Part shown: positions 49,042 through 59,815 of the stretch, piece by piece
Position numbering within the stretch: the first letter of the stretch is position 1
Layout of the letters: the number at the start of each line of letters is the position of its first letter
DNA from: Lonicera japonica
Taxonomy: Eukaryota; Streptophyta; Magnoliopsida; Dipsacales; Caprifoliaceae
Reading direction: 5' to 3'
DNA length: 64,000 bases
Assembly (NCBI GenBank): GCA_021464415.1
Contig: CM038463.1
Coordinates: forward strand, 113,924,790-113,988,789
Position numbers and translations under genes: made by a program
The notes under the pieces: model-generated
Databases searched by the model: none
What the model was told of the DNA's origin: nothing
The model's input: only the letters and a program-made list of their open reading frames with translations

Positions 49042-50196
49042 ATGGGAAATTCAAACGGCAAATTCCGTGAACACTCAGAAAATAATTTACAGTTGGAGAA
49101 AGGAAAAACTGCTAGAAATAAGAATGTAAAGAAAGGTTCCGGTCCTGTTACTCAACCAGTCTTTCCTCCTGAAATCATTGTCGAGATATTGAGCTGGTTG
49201 CGCCTGAAGTACTTACCAAAAATGCAGCTCGTTTGCAAGCAATGGTATCACATAATTCAAGATCGCCACTTCATTGAAAAGCAAATGAGCCGGGCCCTGG
49301 CCAGCGATTTTATGCTTTTTTATAATAGCACACCTCAGGTTGCAGATAACCGTGAAACATTTCAATTGATATGTACATGTGACGGGTTGCTACTTTGGAA
49401 GAATAATACTACGGGTAAGTACCAAATTCTGAACAAGACTACCCAGCAAATTCTTGAATTGCCTGATCCACATACTCGTAGCTTTGCCATCACTTTCTCT
49501 TTCGTTCGATCTACTCTGAATTATAAATTGGTCTCTATATATCCTGATGAAGCTGAAACTAGCAACGAATGTTGCGAAGTTCTTACAATTGGGATTGATA
49601 GCTTGTGGAGAGCCATTGAAATGCCTAACTTGAGGGATATTGGCAAAACTAGAGAGAGGGTTTCGGTTGTGTCAACAGGTGCGGCTGTTCACTGCTTTCG
49701 GGTGTTTAAAGTTGGACAAGACCTATTCAAAGAAATAGTATCTCTAGATTTGGGAACGGAGTCATTTACGATCACTAGTTTGTCAAAAGTTGTGTATAGT
49801 GATAAGGAAAATATTTGGGCTTTGGATTGGTATGGGAAATTAGCAATGGCCCATATGGTGAAAGAGAGTCTCCAAGTTTTGGTGCTAGAAGATTACAAGA
49901 AGGGCAGATGGGCCGAATGTGGGATTGTTGTTCCGTTGGCATTTATGAAGGAATATGAGGATGTGAAGGCTGATCTTGCTCCCGTTCTTGTTGAAGGCGA
50001 CAGTATATGGTTCTGGTTTAGGGAGAAAAAATTATTTGCGTACAATTTCAAAACCGGAATTAGTTGGTACACAATAGAAGCACCAGATGGGCATACAACT
50101 GCCAACAAACTCTTTCGCCAAGCACCTAGTCTGGTAAAGTTCAAAGGAATGAAACCAGCACAGAAGATACCGGACCAGCAAACTGACCAGGTTTGA
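49042..50196 (+). CDS. F-box protein with F-box-associated domain, copy 1
   Basis: A single coding exon of 384 residues. Residues about 40-84 form the F-box (VFPPEIIVEILSWLRLKYLP, then MQLVCKQWYHIIQDRHFI), which binds SKP1 in SCF ubiquitin ligases. Residues about 105-345 are an F-box-associated (FBA/kelch-like) substrate-recognition domain (CDGLLLW, ILNKTTQQILELPDPH, SLDLGTESF, LVLEDYKKGRWAE, IWFWFREKKLFAYNF). The start was chosen because MGNSNGKF aligns with MGNLTSKF of copy 2 and follows a spliced leader. It is highly similar to copy 2 at 57943 and to the fragment at 54018, so all three arose by local duplication. Target unknown. Intact. Confidence 0.93.
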   Translation: MGNSNGKFREHSENNLQLEKGKTARNKNVKKGSGPVTQPVFPPEIIVEILSWLRLKYLPKMQLVCKQWYHIIQDRHFIEKQMSRALASDFMLFYNSTPQVADNRETFQLICTCDGLLLWKNNTTGKYQILNKTTQQILELPDPHTRSFAITFSFVRSTLNYKLVSIYPDEAETSNECCEVLTIGIDSLWRAIEMPNLRDIGKTRERVSVVSTGAAVHCFRVFKVGQDLFKEIVSLDLGTESFTITSLSKVVYSDKENIWALDWYGKLAMAHMVKESLQVLVLEDYKKGRWAECGIVVPLAFMKEYEDVKADLAPVLVEGDSIWFWFREKKLFAYNFKTGISWYTIEAPDGHTTANKLFRQAPSLVKFKGMKPAQKIPDQQTDQV

Positions 50197-53100
50197 TGGA
50201 ACGGTATTAGAATCATTAATATGCATCCATTTAGCAGTAGTTTAAACTCTTCCTTCAGTATTGTAGTAGTTTCTATGTTTCCTTTTCGAGTGAACGCTTA
50301 CCAGTGCACCTATTGAAACTGGACCAAAATACACTTTGTTGTTTTGATTAAGTATATATGGGTATTAAAAGGTCTGATAATTTATTTTTCTTCTGATATT
50401 TATATATTGTCTAGTACATCAGGAATTTACCATAAACAAACTCCTTTTGGTTCTTCTTAAAGTCATTTAGAAAACATTACCCCGCAATAGATAATTTTTC
50501 TCCAAATCTCGGCAAGAACATCCTTGAGGCCCCATACGGTTTCAGCATGGAACTTCTTTGCTTGGGGTTGCCTTTATTTTGGCTCTATAGTCCAACTGAA
50601 AAATGACACAGGACGCAAGTCTACAAGCAATGCTTTGTGAATCCCGTAATTCCATCATTGATGGGCCTGCCTTTCTCTGGATTAGAGAGGACAAACAATA
50701 TATACACAAAGTAACGTTCTTGAGATAAAAATAATAATTTGTTCTAAGTTATCTATTTTGATGGCATGGTGTCACGGGGAGTTCTTTGATAGCCCAAAGG
50801 AAGCCGCGTGAGCGACGGGGCTAACCATTAGCCCAGTCAAGTTTACTATAATATTATTTACAATCAATAATCAATTATGCAACAACAATAACTTAAAAGA
50901 GAGTTTGAGCACAAATTGAAATTACTTCACTGCAACAAACTTGATTACATGGAGAGCCATTACAACTTGAAAGAAAGAAAGTAAGAGATTGAACAGAGTG
51001 ACGTGCACTAGTAAGGTGTGAGGCAGATGGTCTTAGGCAACTTGGGTGCAAGGTAGATAGTCTTAGGCAACTCAGGAGGCAACTGAAAAAAGTTGTAGCA
51101 ATGCACGTTGACTCATACGAGTTACAAGAAAACGATTACAAAGAGATTTATTTACACGGAAACAATATTTACATATGTAAAGACACTTCTTAAAGAAAAA
51201 CTAGCCAAGACACAAGACTAGAACTCGATGACGCTGGATGATTTGATGGTGCTGGTGCTAGATGGCCTATTGAACCGTGCTTTGCTCAGGTGAGAGTGTG
51301 TGCACGGTGTCCTTGAAGTGTGTAGAATCGTTGGGCATCTTTAATTTCCATATTGGTATGATATTGTCCGCTTTGAGCACAAGCTCTCATGATTTTATTC
51401 TTGGGTTATTGAGTCCATCAATCAATCTCGTGAGCGTTTTCCCAATAGAGCTAAAAGACCCACCTCATCAAGTCCGTCAATTAATCTTGTGTGAGCATTT
51501 TCTCGCTTTAATACTGCGTGTATCTACCACCTGTCCAATAAAGCTCAACCATAATCTCCCTCGCTCTGATACCACGTGTAGGATTGTTGGGCATTCTTTA
51601 ATCTCCATATTGGAATAATATTGTCCGCTTTGAGCACAAGCTCTCACGGTTTTGTTCTTGGGTTACCACCCAAAAGGACTCATACTAATTGAAGTATGCC
51701 CATGCTTATAAAGCCCTTGTTTTTTCTGTATCCTAGTCAATGCGGGACTTTGGCTTGCCCACTCAATAAAGTGTTGTCAATCATGGGTGCCGATGGGAGC
51801 CACCCCGTGACACATGGCCAAACACTTGATCACCTGTATTCCTGCCTGGATTTTGTGGATAAAGCCAATCTTTTGATGAAAACGTAGCCGCACTTCTTGG
51901 CATTTAGAGCTGGCAATGCTTCTTTATTGTATAATGCCAACGTGAAATTCAACTTCCTTTAGGCTGTCACCTTTTTGCCAATCTCACTCCTACCAGTTTC
52001 TTCTTTTCCCAAAAGAACTCAAGGTTTTAGGTTAAGCATGGGGGCTCTAGTTGTTCAATGATAAGGCAATTCTAATTTATTGAGTGACTTATTGATTTTT
52101 CATTTTTATTTTATAAAGTACTCAAGTGTCTAAATTACACATCAACGTTTGAATTGTGTTATCATCCAGCATAATATGTTAAAATTGAAGAGACGTGAAT
52201 AACAAAGCTTGAGAACAATTCATTTAAACATGATAAATAACAGAGATCGTCATTGTTTTGAGTCCCAATTGGACACATAATAGCAATTAGAATTATCTCA
52301 CTTTGAAGCGCCATAAGCAAAACGTAACGATTGTTAACAGCTCTTTTTATTTTTATTTTTTGGGGTAATCTTTTAAATGATGTTATCTAATTATCTTCAA
52401 AAATTACCAGCATATCCCATCAATACTTTAACCCAATTGTTATATCTTGGCATCTTCAACGGTTGTATTGTATACTGAATTTTCCATGATTTTTATGCAG
52501 AGTTCTGGCGTTATTAATCCTCACAATTAGGCCAGAATACCCTCAAGTTACCTTCTTATAATCGTGTTACATGGATTAAACCCCGTACACAACTTATTTA
52601 TTTGTCAAGTTAAATAGATTGATATAATTTTGACGTGAACTTGTTTCAAGTTTGAACTTAATCTTCTATTTCTGCAAATTGTGTTATCTCATCATACTAA
52701 AAATTGTCACAACTTATATAAATTCCACAAGTAAAATATTCCACAAATTCAGTTTTAAAAAAGAAGTATGCCCCAAATTATATAAATAGGTAGCAGACCC
52801 TACCCCCTTCCTCAAATGTGGGACTTGATGCTCGAGTAAAGGTTTTCTTTTAAAAAAAAATAAAAAATTAAGAAATGTTTAAGTCTCTCATTTAATCCTA
52901 CAAATTAAAAAAACCCTCCCTCCCACCCCATATGGGTTTTAGCTCCATAATAGCTTTAGCATTGGTGTATCGGTGCTGCCATCTATGAAAATGAAAAAAA
53001 AAATACTATTTTTCGACTTGATCTTTTTCCTTTACAAAGATAAAATCGTCCAAATTTTGTCAAACGAGGTTCCTCTTGGTTTGAACCAACCAAGCCACTA

Positions 53101-53200
53101 GTCCATGCACATAGTAATAATATTCTCCCCGATGTGGGATATTCACTTAAAACAACTCATTACTATTTGTGACACTCCACCACTTATATACCCTTTTCAT
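50197..53200. other. Region between F-box copy 1 and the hAT element
   Basis: The first 250 bp is the 3'UTR of copy 1, homologous to sequence after the fragment at 54341. A TRIM-like repeat lies at 51321-51667. Sequences such as CAATGCGGGACTTTGGCTTG (51740) and CCGATGTGGGATATTCAC (53130) are commonly seen near plant TRIM or SINE copies. No gene supported. Confidence 0.5.
51321..51667. repeat. Direct repeats of about 90 bp, TRIM-like
   Basis: A block with TTGGGCAT(C)TTTAAT, CCATATTGG, ATATTGTCCGCTTTGAGCAC and AAGCTCTCA occurs at 51321-51407 and again at 51577-51667, 256 bp apart. This wording is common in dispersed plant repeats. Two copies so close suggest the LTRs of a tiny TRIM element, but I cannot define both ends. 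Confidence 0.5.
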
Positions 53201-53990
53201 TAGGGTTGGCATTTTTTACCAAAAAATCGAAAACCGACTGAAAAAAACCAAACCGAACCGAACCGAACCGATTTTAAATGATAACCGAAAGTCGGTTACC
53301 GAATTAATTACGGTACAGAATCGGTATTCAAAGTCATATGATTCGGTTTTACCGAACCGAACCAAATTTCTAGTATATATATATTAAATATTTAAATTAA
53401 AAGTTAACTCTTTTGTTCCTCACTTCCTCTCAGCCAAAAAAGCAATTAACATGCTCTTATTTTCTGTCATCTCTCACTCCTCTCTTCCCCTGTTCGCACT
53501 GCTCTCTCTCTCTCTCTCTCATATCTCATCTACGGCGGTCTCACACTGTCACTGATAACATTAAAAATGCCCTAATTGCTAATTGAATTTTCTTCTTTCT
53601 AGCAGGTCTTCTTCATTTCTTCATCCTTGTTTTTATCATTTAGGTTATTATTGTTATGAGTAAACTAATAATTGTTTATGAAAGTATGAAACCCCCACAA
53701 AAAACCCCTTTTCTGAAATATTTATATATATTGCAGTTGAGTGTTGCCCATATTGGAGGTGGTTGTTGAAGGATTAGATTTTTAGAGTGTTGAGGTGTTG
53801 ATTTTGCCAGGGTGCTGCTGCTGCTATTTTTAGTATTTTGTTATTTCAAAAAATATCGGTTTTACCAAAATTAAACTCATACCAAACCGATTTTTCGGTT
53901 CCCGATTAAAACTTGGTTCGGAATCGGTTTATGTTTTAGTGTTACCGAAATTTTCAGTTCAGTTCGGTTACCGAACCGATTCCGGCCCTA
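53201..53990. mobile_element. Non-autonomous hAT element
   Basis: The ends TAGGGTTGGC and (inverse) TAGGGCCGGA are flanked by CTTTTCAT and CTTTTTAT, an 8-bp duplication with one change. Subterminal regions are crowded with repeats of ACCGAA/CGGTT, typical binding-site arrays of hAT transposase. Length 790 bp. No transposase; a CT microsatellite lies near 53501-53521. Confidence 0.78.
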
Positions 53991-54017
53991 CTTTTTATAT
54001 ATAATCAATAGGTTTGA

Positions 54018-54341
54018 GCTGACCATTCTCAACAGAAAGAAGGTATCCGGGTTTTGGTGTTAGAAGATTACAAGAAGGGCAGATGGGCTGAAAGGGAGAT
54101 ATTTGTTCCATTGGCATTTATGAAGGAATATGAGGAGGTGAAGATGATCTTGACCTGTTCGGTCAAAGATGATAGTATATGGTTCTGGTTGAAAGATAAA
54201 AAAATATTTGCATACAATTTAAAAACCGAAATCAGTTCGGACACAATAGAAGCACCAGATGGGTATATTCCTTTGAACAAACCCGTTCGCGCACCACCTA
54301 GCCTGGTAAAATTCGAGGGAATGAAACCAGTGAAGAAGTAG
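54018..54341 (+). pseudogene. 3' fragment of a third F-box gene
   Basis: In frame from about 54018 it reads IRVLVLEDYKKGRWAERE, PLAFMKEYEEVK, IWFWLKDKKIFAYNLKTE and PPSLVKFEGMKP, then stop at 54341. It corresponds to the last 100 or so residues of the two intact F-box proteins. The homology continues into the 3'UTR (AGAATCATTAATATGGATC, then TAGTAGTTTCTATG) to about 54545. No F-box or 5' exon is present. The break lies just downstream of the hAT element. Confidence 0.88.
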
Positions 54342-54795
54342 ACACCAGAACAGAGAAGTTACGAGGTTTGATGGATTGTTAGTAGAATCATTAATATGGA
54401 TCTAGTTACCAGGCAGTTTAAGTTGGGTATTATAGTAGTTTCTATGTTGGTTTCTGAACCAATGCTCTTATGCGTCCTAAATGGGTATTATTATATGTAT
54501 TGTCCAATTCATTAAGAATTTTCCATAAACAAACTCCTCCGCGTGCTTTTTAAAATCGTTTTCTATAAGAAAAAAAAAATCACATCGGGCGTGATTGTCT
54601 AATCATTTGTTTTGGAAAACATTATACTAGAATACACAAATTTATCTCCAAAAAATCTCAGCTAGAGCATCCTTGACGGTGGATATAGTTTTACACTGTA
54701 TCGTTTAATTTTTGCTGTGTAATCCAACTAAAAAACGAACCTTTGAGGGTTAGAATATAAGCGATATCTATTGAATTCGTAATTCCAATGTTCCA

Positions 54796-54872
54796 CTGGG
54801 AAACGGGAATTGAATTAGTTTAGAGCTGGTCTAAGATGCTTTCACCATTGAACTAATTGCCCATTCAGTTTG
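54796..54872 (-). other. tRNA-related (SINE head-like) sequence
   Basis: On the minus strand TTAGTTCAATGGT resembles an internal A box and ATTCAATTCCC a B box, about 28 bases apart. It does not fold as a complete tRNA by eye. It may be a SINE promoter. Confidence 0.3.
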
Positions 54873-55479
54873 AGATGGCCTAAGTTTCTTATAATTTAAG
54901 TCAAAATGTTGAATCATGTGAACTTTTCATTGAAATATAAATTTAAACTCTTGAAACAAATAAAAATCCAAATTAAATGAGAACTTAAAGGAAAAAAAGA
55001 CAGGAATAATAAGAATAGACCTAGTAGAGAACGAGTTAAATTGTTGAATGAATATGTACACACAACAATATTCTCAGAAAACAAACGTATTTCTTTAATT
55101 ATTCACCTCGAATGGCATGGGTTGGCATTTGATCAGTTGCATTCTTCGTTGTTTCTTTACATAACATAAATTTTGTGAATTAAAGACAACCAAAATTCTT
55201 CACGAAAAAGTCAGCCACACCTCTTGACATGGCAATTCATCTCCATTATATAAATTCCCTTTGACGGTTACATTTTTAAGCCCTCGGCTCGATTAAACTA
55301 TTTTAATGATATTCGCTATTTACACTTCACAAAATATTTATTGACATTTTATTTTTTACTCGTCCGATAATAAGTGAATAAGTGCATGTTAATAGCCCGA
55401 TGGCAAATAAGACATTTTCAACATTTTATTGCTTGTCACCAAGCAAATGAAAAGTGGAGTAAAATCAAGTAAAAAATGG

Positions 55480-56003
55480 TGTACAAATTGCAACCACCAT
55501 TTTAATGGTTCCTAAATTATTTACCCAGTTTCACCTTGGTCCCTAAAACTTAAAAATGGTCCACTTAAGCGCTTAAATTATTAAGTGAGTTTCACTTTGA
55601 TCTTTCCGTCCAAATTTTTTGTTAAGTTGGACAAAATTAGTGGCAATTTTGTCATTCAATTTAAAATTCAATGTAATTAAATATTTTTTAAGTAGGTTTA
55701 GAAAATTGGTTTAGTTTTTTTCAACATCCGTTCAAAACTTTTTTATCATTAATATGGATCAAAAAAAAAAAAAAATGTTAAAAAAAAACTTTTTTATCAT
55801 AAATTGGTTTAGAAAACTTTTTTTCAACATCCGTTCAAAAAAAAATATTGATTGAAATGACAAAAATGCCCTTGATTCCACCTAATTTAAAAAAAAATTG
55901 GACCAAAGGGTCAAAGTGAGACTTGCCAATATTTTAAGTATTTAAGTAAAGGATTTTTTAGTCAATAATTTAAAAGCTATTAGAGTAATTTACTTGCTCT
56001 TTT
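55480..56003. mobile_element. Possible foldback/MULE-type element
   Basis: The left part (AAATTATT, TTTCACTTTGATC, TTTCCGTCCAAA) is roughly complementary to the right part (TTGGACCAAAGGGTC, AAAGTGAGACTTG, AATAATTTAAAAG). The arms contain imperfect repeats of each other. I could not fix a target duplication. Confidence 0.4.
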
Positions 56004-56555
56004 TTTTCTTTGTTTTCAAAAAAAAAAAAAAAACTAAAAGAATTTGTTCAAGAGTCTTATCTCAAGTGGCATGAATTTGTAAATGTGTTAAGTTAGATGA
56101 CCCTAATTGATCTTAAAGAATTGAAGCATATCTATATTATGTAAAAAAAAAGTCACTTACATTAATTTTAAGGGTCTTCTTGTTTTGCCCTTATGATGAT
56201 TAAATTTTAAATTAATATATTTGATGTCTAGTTATAATTAATATCAGGATATAATTGAATTAGTTTATTCATATATATATTTGACAGAACTTAAACGTAA
56301 AGAAAATACTTAAATATCGGAGTCCAATGAAAAGATTAAAGATATATGCCGGGGTCCATTGCCTAAAATAAAAAGTCCATAAAAAAAATCTGGAAAAAAG
56401 GATAAAGAAGGAGGAAAAACTAGCATAGTGGTAGGGCCGTCGTGCTACCACTCTTATTGTTACTACCAAAAAGAATTATCGTCGTTTCCTTTACAAATAG
56501 CGTCTAATTACGTAAATAGGCCAACTTTCCCAAAAATATATCTAATACCTAATTG

Positions 56556-56563
56556 ACACGTGT
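56556..56563. promoter_or_regulatory. G-box/ABRE-like motif upstream of F-box copy 2
   Basis: ACACGTGT contains the palindromic CACGTG core bound by bZIP and bHLH factors. It sits about 105 bp before the donor of the presumed first exon, next to an AT-rich TATA-like stretch (CCATAAAATAAG). Function inferred. Confidence 0.4.
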
Positions 56564-56667
56564 ACCATAAAATAAGAATAAAAGGGCTTAAAGTTGAAGG
56601 AACGCTTCAAATCAGCTGAGACGCGCTAGTGGTGGACTCTCCGTCGGTCCTCTGTTCCGTTGATCAG

Positions 56668-57904
56668 GTGACTGCCGGCTTTCATCTTTTCTTCTCAATG
56701 GAACTGAGTTACTCATTATATTTACTTGTACTATATTATCATTATCTTATTTCTACTGTATTTTTAATTATAATTATTATAAATATATTACATCAAATGA
56801 TCAAAGTGTTAATAATTAATCTAAATAATGAAAATGTAGACTTTTTGAATGATTGATAGTGAATTTAGTATGGATTATAACCTAGAGTAAAATACATGAC
56901 ATTGCTAATCTTTTTCTCCGTAATCTTCTTAGGCCTCATTTGGCTCACGGATTTTAGTACTCGGGAAAGGAAAGTCGTTCCATGGTTTACCAAACACACG
57001 GGATTGATTTTCTCATGTGATTTTTAAGCATTTATTACACAAATTTTAGACAATAATACTTTTACCTAAATATTTTTCATGGTTTACTAAACATAAGAAA
57101 GAAAATTTGTCAGAAAATTTACTTTTTCACCTCCATGAAAAAGATAAGGAAATTAATTTCTTTTTCGTGAACCAAACGAGGCCTTAGGGTTTCTTTTACA
57201 CGTGCATAATATGCCCCTTTTTAGTGCTTATGTGTAGTTAGGATTTGATGGTATACGCATGCAACATTATTCATAAATTTTACAAAACAAGCACATATAG
57301 TGGTGTTTGAAAAGGCACATCTCGAGTGCTACAATAGTGAAAATGTGAGTGGTTTTCCCACCTCTCGCCCAGTTCGATCCACGGAAACTCAATTCTCCTT
57401 CCCCCTTTCCATGGAGGTCTATTAGTGTACCGTATATTTTAGAAGAAAAAAATTATTTGAAAAGCCAGTGGAAGGGTAATTACAGAACACGTGGTGCGAT
57501 GTGATTTGGTTAAAGTAGGCCCTCTACGTTTCAGTTAAAAAAATATATATGTACTCCCTGTCCTTGGATTGGGTTTGTTCTTTGAGATAAATTCTTGCTT
57601 CAGTTAACCCCCAAAAATAGGAGCATTCTCGATCCACTTGTTTAATTGGTTGCTTGCATGGGATATTAGATTTAGTTTACTCATTTTTTCTCTTTTTTAG
57701 TTTTAAGTTTTTCCCATTTAATTATGTATTCATGTAGTGCGATTTGGAATTTTAAAGATGGGGTTTTCTCTTGCTTAAAAAGCATGGGTTTTCATGCAAT
57801 GATGCATTTGTTAGAAATGATTATGTTTTGCCCCAATTGCATTTCAACATTTAACCAAGCCCTGTTGTACACGTGTTTGCTCTAATTTCTTGCTTTATGT
57901 GCAG
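56668..57904 (+). other. Intron in the 5'UTR of F-box gene 2
   Basis: The donor TTGATCAG/GTGACTGCC and acceptor TATGTGCAG (ending 57904) bracket a 1237-bp intron, placed as in copy 1. It contains the MITE at 56932-57183, which is absent from copy 1's intron. Confidence 0.6.
56932..57183. mobile_element. 252-bp Harbinger-type MITE in an F-box leader intron
   Basis: The ends GGCCTCATTTGGCTCACGG and (inverse) GGCCTCGTTTGGTTCACG are flanked by TTA on both sides (56929-56931, 57184-57186). The same family recurs, cut by the window edge, at 63708. Confidence 0.85.
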
Positions 57905-57942
57905 GTTCTTCAAGGAGAAAAAGGCCCTTAATTAAGAGGGCC

Positions 57943-59229
57943 ATGGGAAATTTAACCTCCAAATTTGCCGGACACTCGAAACATAAGTCACAGCAGTGCA
58001 TTGAAACTTCAAAGATACCATGTCTAGGAATACCAATCAAGAAAAAGGTAGATTTGGACTTGGAGAAAGAAAAAATGACTGCTAGAAAGAAGAATGTAAA
58101 GATAGGTTCCAATCCGGAAAACAAAAATTTGGACTTGGAGAATGGAAAAACGACTGCTAGAAGGACGAATGGGGACATGTGTTCCAATCCTATTACTCTA
58201 TCATCAATCTTTCCCCCTGAAATCATTATTGAGATTTTGAGCAGGGTGCCTGTGAAGTACTTGCCCAAAATTCAGCTGGTTTGCAAGCATTGGTGTCAAG
58301 TAGTTCAAGATCGCCAATTCCTTGAAAAGCAGATGAGCCAGGCTCCCAATCTTACGGAATGTAATTATAAACCTAAGAATGCACCTGGCCGCGAAACATT
58401 TAAATTGGTATCTGCTTGTGATGGTTTGGTACTCCGTGTGAGCAATACTACGTGCAAGTACCACATTAAGAACAGGACAACCAAGCAAGTTCTTGAATTG
58501 CCTGATCCACACAAGCATAGCTTTGGCGTCACCTTCTCTTACGTTCCATCTAGTCTGAATTATAAATTGGTATCTATACATCTCGACGAAACTGAAACCA
58601 GCAATGAACTTTGCCAAGTTCTCACGATTGGGAGTGATAGTTCGTGGAGAGCCATCGAAATGCCTAATTTGATGGATCCTGGCAAAAAGAGAGAGAGGGT
58701 TTCGGTTGTTTCAACAGGTGCGTTTGTTCACTGCTTTCGGGTATTTAAAGTTGGACTAGACATTTTTGAAGAAATATTATCTCTAGATTTGGGAACAGAG
58801 TCCTTTACAATCACTAATGTGCCGAAAGGTTTGTACCGAGACACGGGAAATGTTTCGGCTTTGGATTGGTATGGGAAATTAGGAGTGGCTGACATGGTGA
58901 AAGGAGATCTCCGTGTTTTGGTGTTAGAAGATTACAAGAAGGGTTTATGGGCTGAAAGGGAGATTATTGTTCCATTGGTGTTCACGAAGGAGTATGAGGC
59001 TGTGAAGGCTGATCTTGTTCCTGTTCTTGTAGAGGTTGACAGTATATGGTTTTGGTTGAAAGAGAAAAAAATGTTTTCGTACAACTTCAAAATTGGACGC
59101 ATTGAGAAAACAGTACGAGAGCGAGATGGGTATACAATTTGCAACACACTCTTTCGCCAACCAGCTAGTCTGGTGAAATTAGAAGGCATGCAACCAATAA
59201 AGAAGACAGTGACTGAACCAGCAAACTAA
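57943..59229 (+). CDS. F-box protein with F-box-associated domain, copy 2
   Basis: A single coding exon of 428 residues, longer than copy 1 by an N-terminal expansion. The start MGNLTSKF fits the N-myristoylation consensus (Gly2, Ser6, Lys7), suggesting membrane attachment. Residues about 37-87 contain a 25-residue unit in two copies (LDLEKEKMTARKKN... and LDLENGKTTARRTN...), where copy 1 has one. The F-box (IFPPEIIIEILSRVPVKYLP, then IQLVCKHWCQVVQDRQFL) spans about 88-131. The FBA-type domain follows (FKLVSACDGLVL, VLELPDPHKHSF, SLDLGTESFTI, LVLEDYKKGLWAE, IWFWLKEKKMFSYNF). It would recruit substrates to an SCF ubiquitin ligase; substrate unknown. Intact, spliced leader as in copy 1. Confidence 0.93.
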   Translation: MGNLTSKFAGHSKHKSQQCIETSKIPCLGIPIKKKVDLDLEKEKMTARKKNVKIGSNPENKNLDLENGKTTARRTNGDMCSNPITLSSIFPPEIIIEILSRVPVKYLPKIQLVCKHWCQVVQDRQFLEKQMSQAPNLTECNYKPKNAPGRETFKLVSACDGLVLRVSNTTCKYHIKNRTTKQVLELPDPHKHSFGVTFSYVPSSLNYKLVSIHLDETETSNELCQVLTIGSDSSWRAIEMPNLMDPGKKRERVSVVSTGAFVHCFRVFKVGLDIFEEILSLDLGTESFTITNVPKGLYRDTGNVSALDWYGKLGVADMVKGDLRVLVLEDYKKGLWAEREIIVPLVFTKEYEAVKADLVPVLVEVDSIWFWLKEKKMFSYNFKIGRIEKTVRERDGYTICNTLFRQPASLVKLEGMQPIKKTVTEPAN

Positions 59230-59730
59230 CCTGCAGGTTTAATGGGTTGTGGCTTAGAATCATTAATATGGATCCACTTAGCAGGTAGTTTACCTTGGGT
59301 ATCATAATAGTTTTAATGCTAGTTTTTCTTTTTGTTTTTCTTTTTTTTTTTTTTAGCGAATGCTTATAAGAACTCTTATTGAAATTGGACCTAAAGGGAC
59401 TTGATTGTTTAACTGATAAGTATATATATAACTAGCATGCTAAAGATTTATAGCGTGGTTATTACATTGTCTGATTCTCATGCTTAGTTTTTCTTCTGAT
59501 GTTTGTAGTTCTAATTCATCAATAACTTCCTCAAACAAACTCCTTCTTGAGGGGATACAGAGAAGAAAAAAAAAAGATGAAGCAAAATGAAAAGCGAAAC
59601 TCTTGAATGATTCAATCGGAATATTTAGGCATTCACAAAGTTGGCTTCTCACAATGGTGAATATGGCAATGTCGCTCAATTTGTTCTCCATCAATCTCAC
59701 ATGATATTTAACTCATCGCTAAGCCATATA

Positions 59731-59815
59731 GGGATGCGCTTGGTGTGTAGCTCAAGTGATGAAAAAACTGCTCTGATTAGGGATAGGTCTCTAATTCGAT
59801 TTTGCCCACTTCGCC
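59731..59815 (+). other. tRNA-related (SINE head-like) sequence
   Basis: TGTAGCTCAAGTGATG (59746-59761) resembles the A box of tRNA-derived SINEs. CTAATTCGATTTTG about 30 bases later resembles a decayed B box. No full tRNA fold by eye. Confidence 0.35.

Larger units (their letters stand above)
54342..56555. other. Region between the F-box fragment and F-box copy 2
   Basis: Contains 3'UTR-derived sequence to about 54545, a tRNA-like stretch at 54796-54872, and an inverted-repeat element at about 55480-56003. Otherwise AT-rich without a gene. Confidence 0.5.

Noticed and set aside
49893..50226. Minus-strand ORFs over the end of F-box copy 1
   Set aside because: Antisense shadows; the same shadows recur at 54068 and 58932 because the sense genes are homologous.
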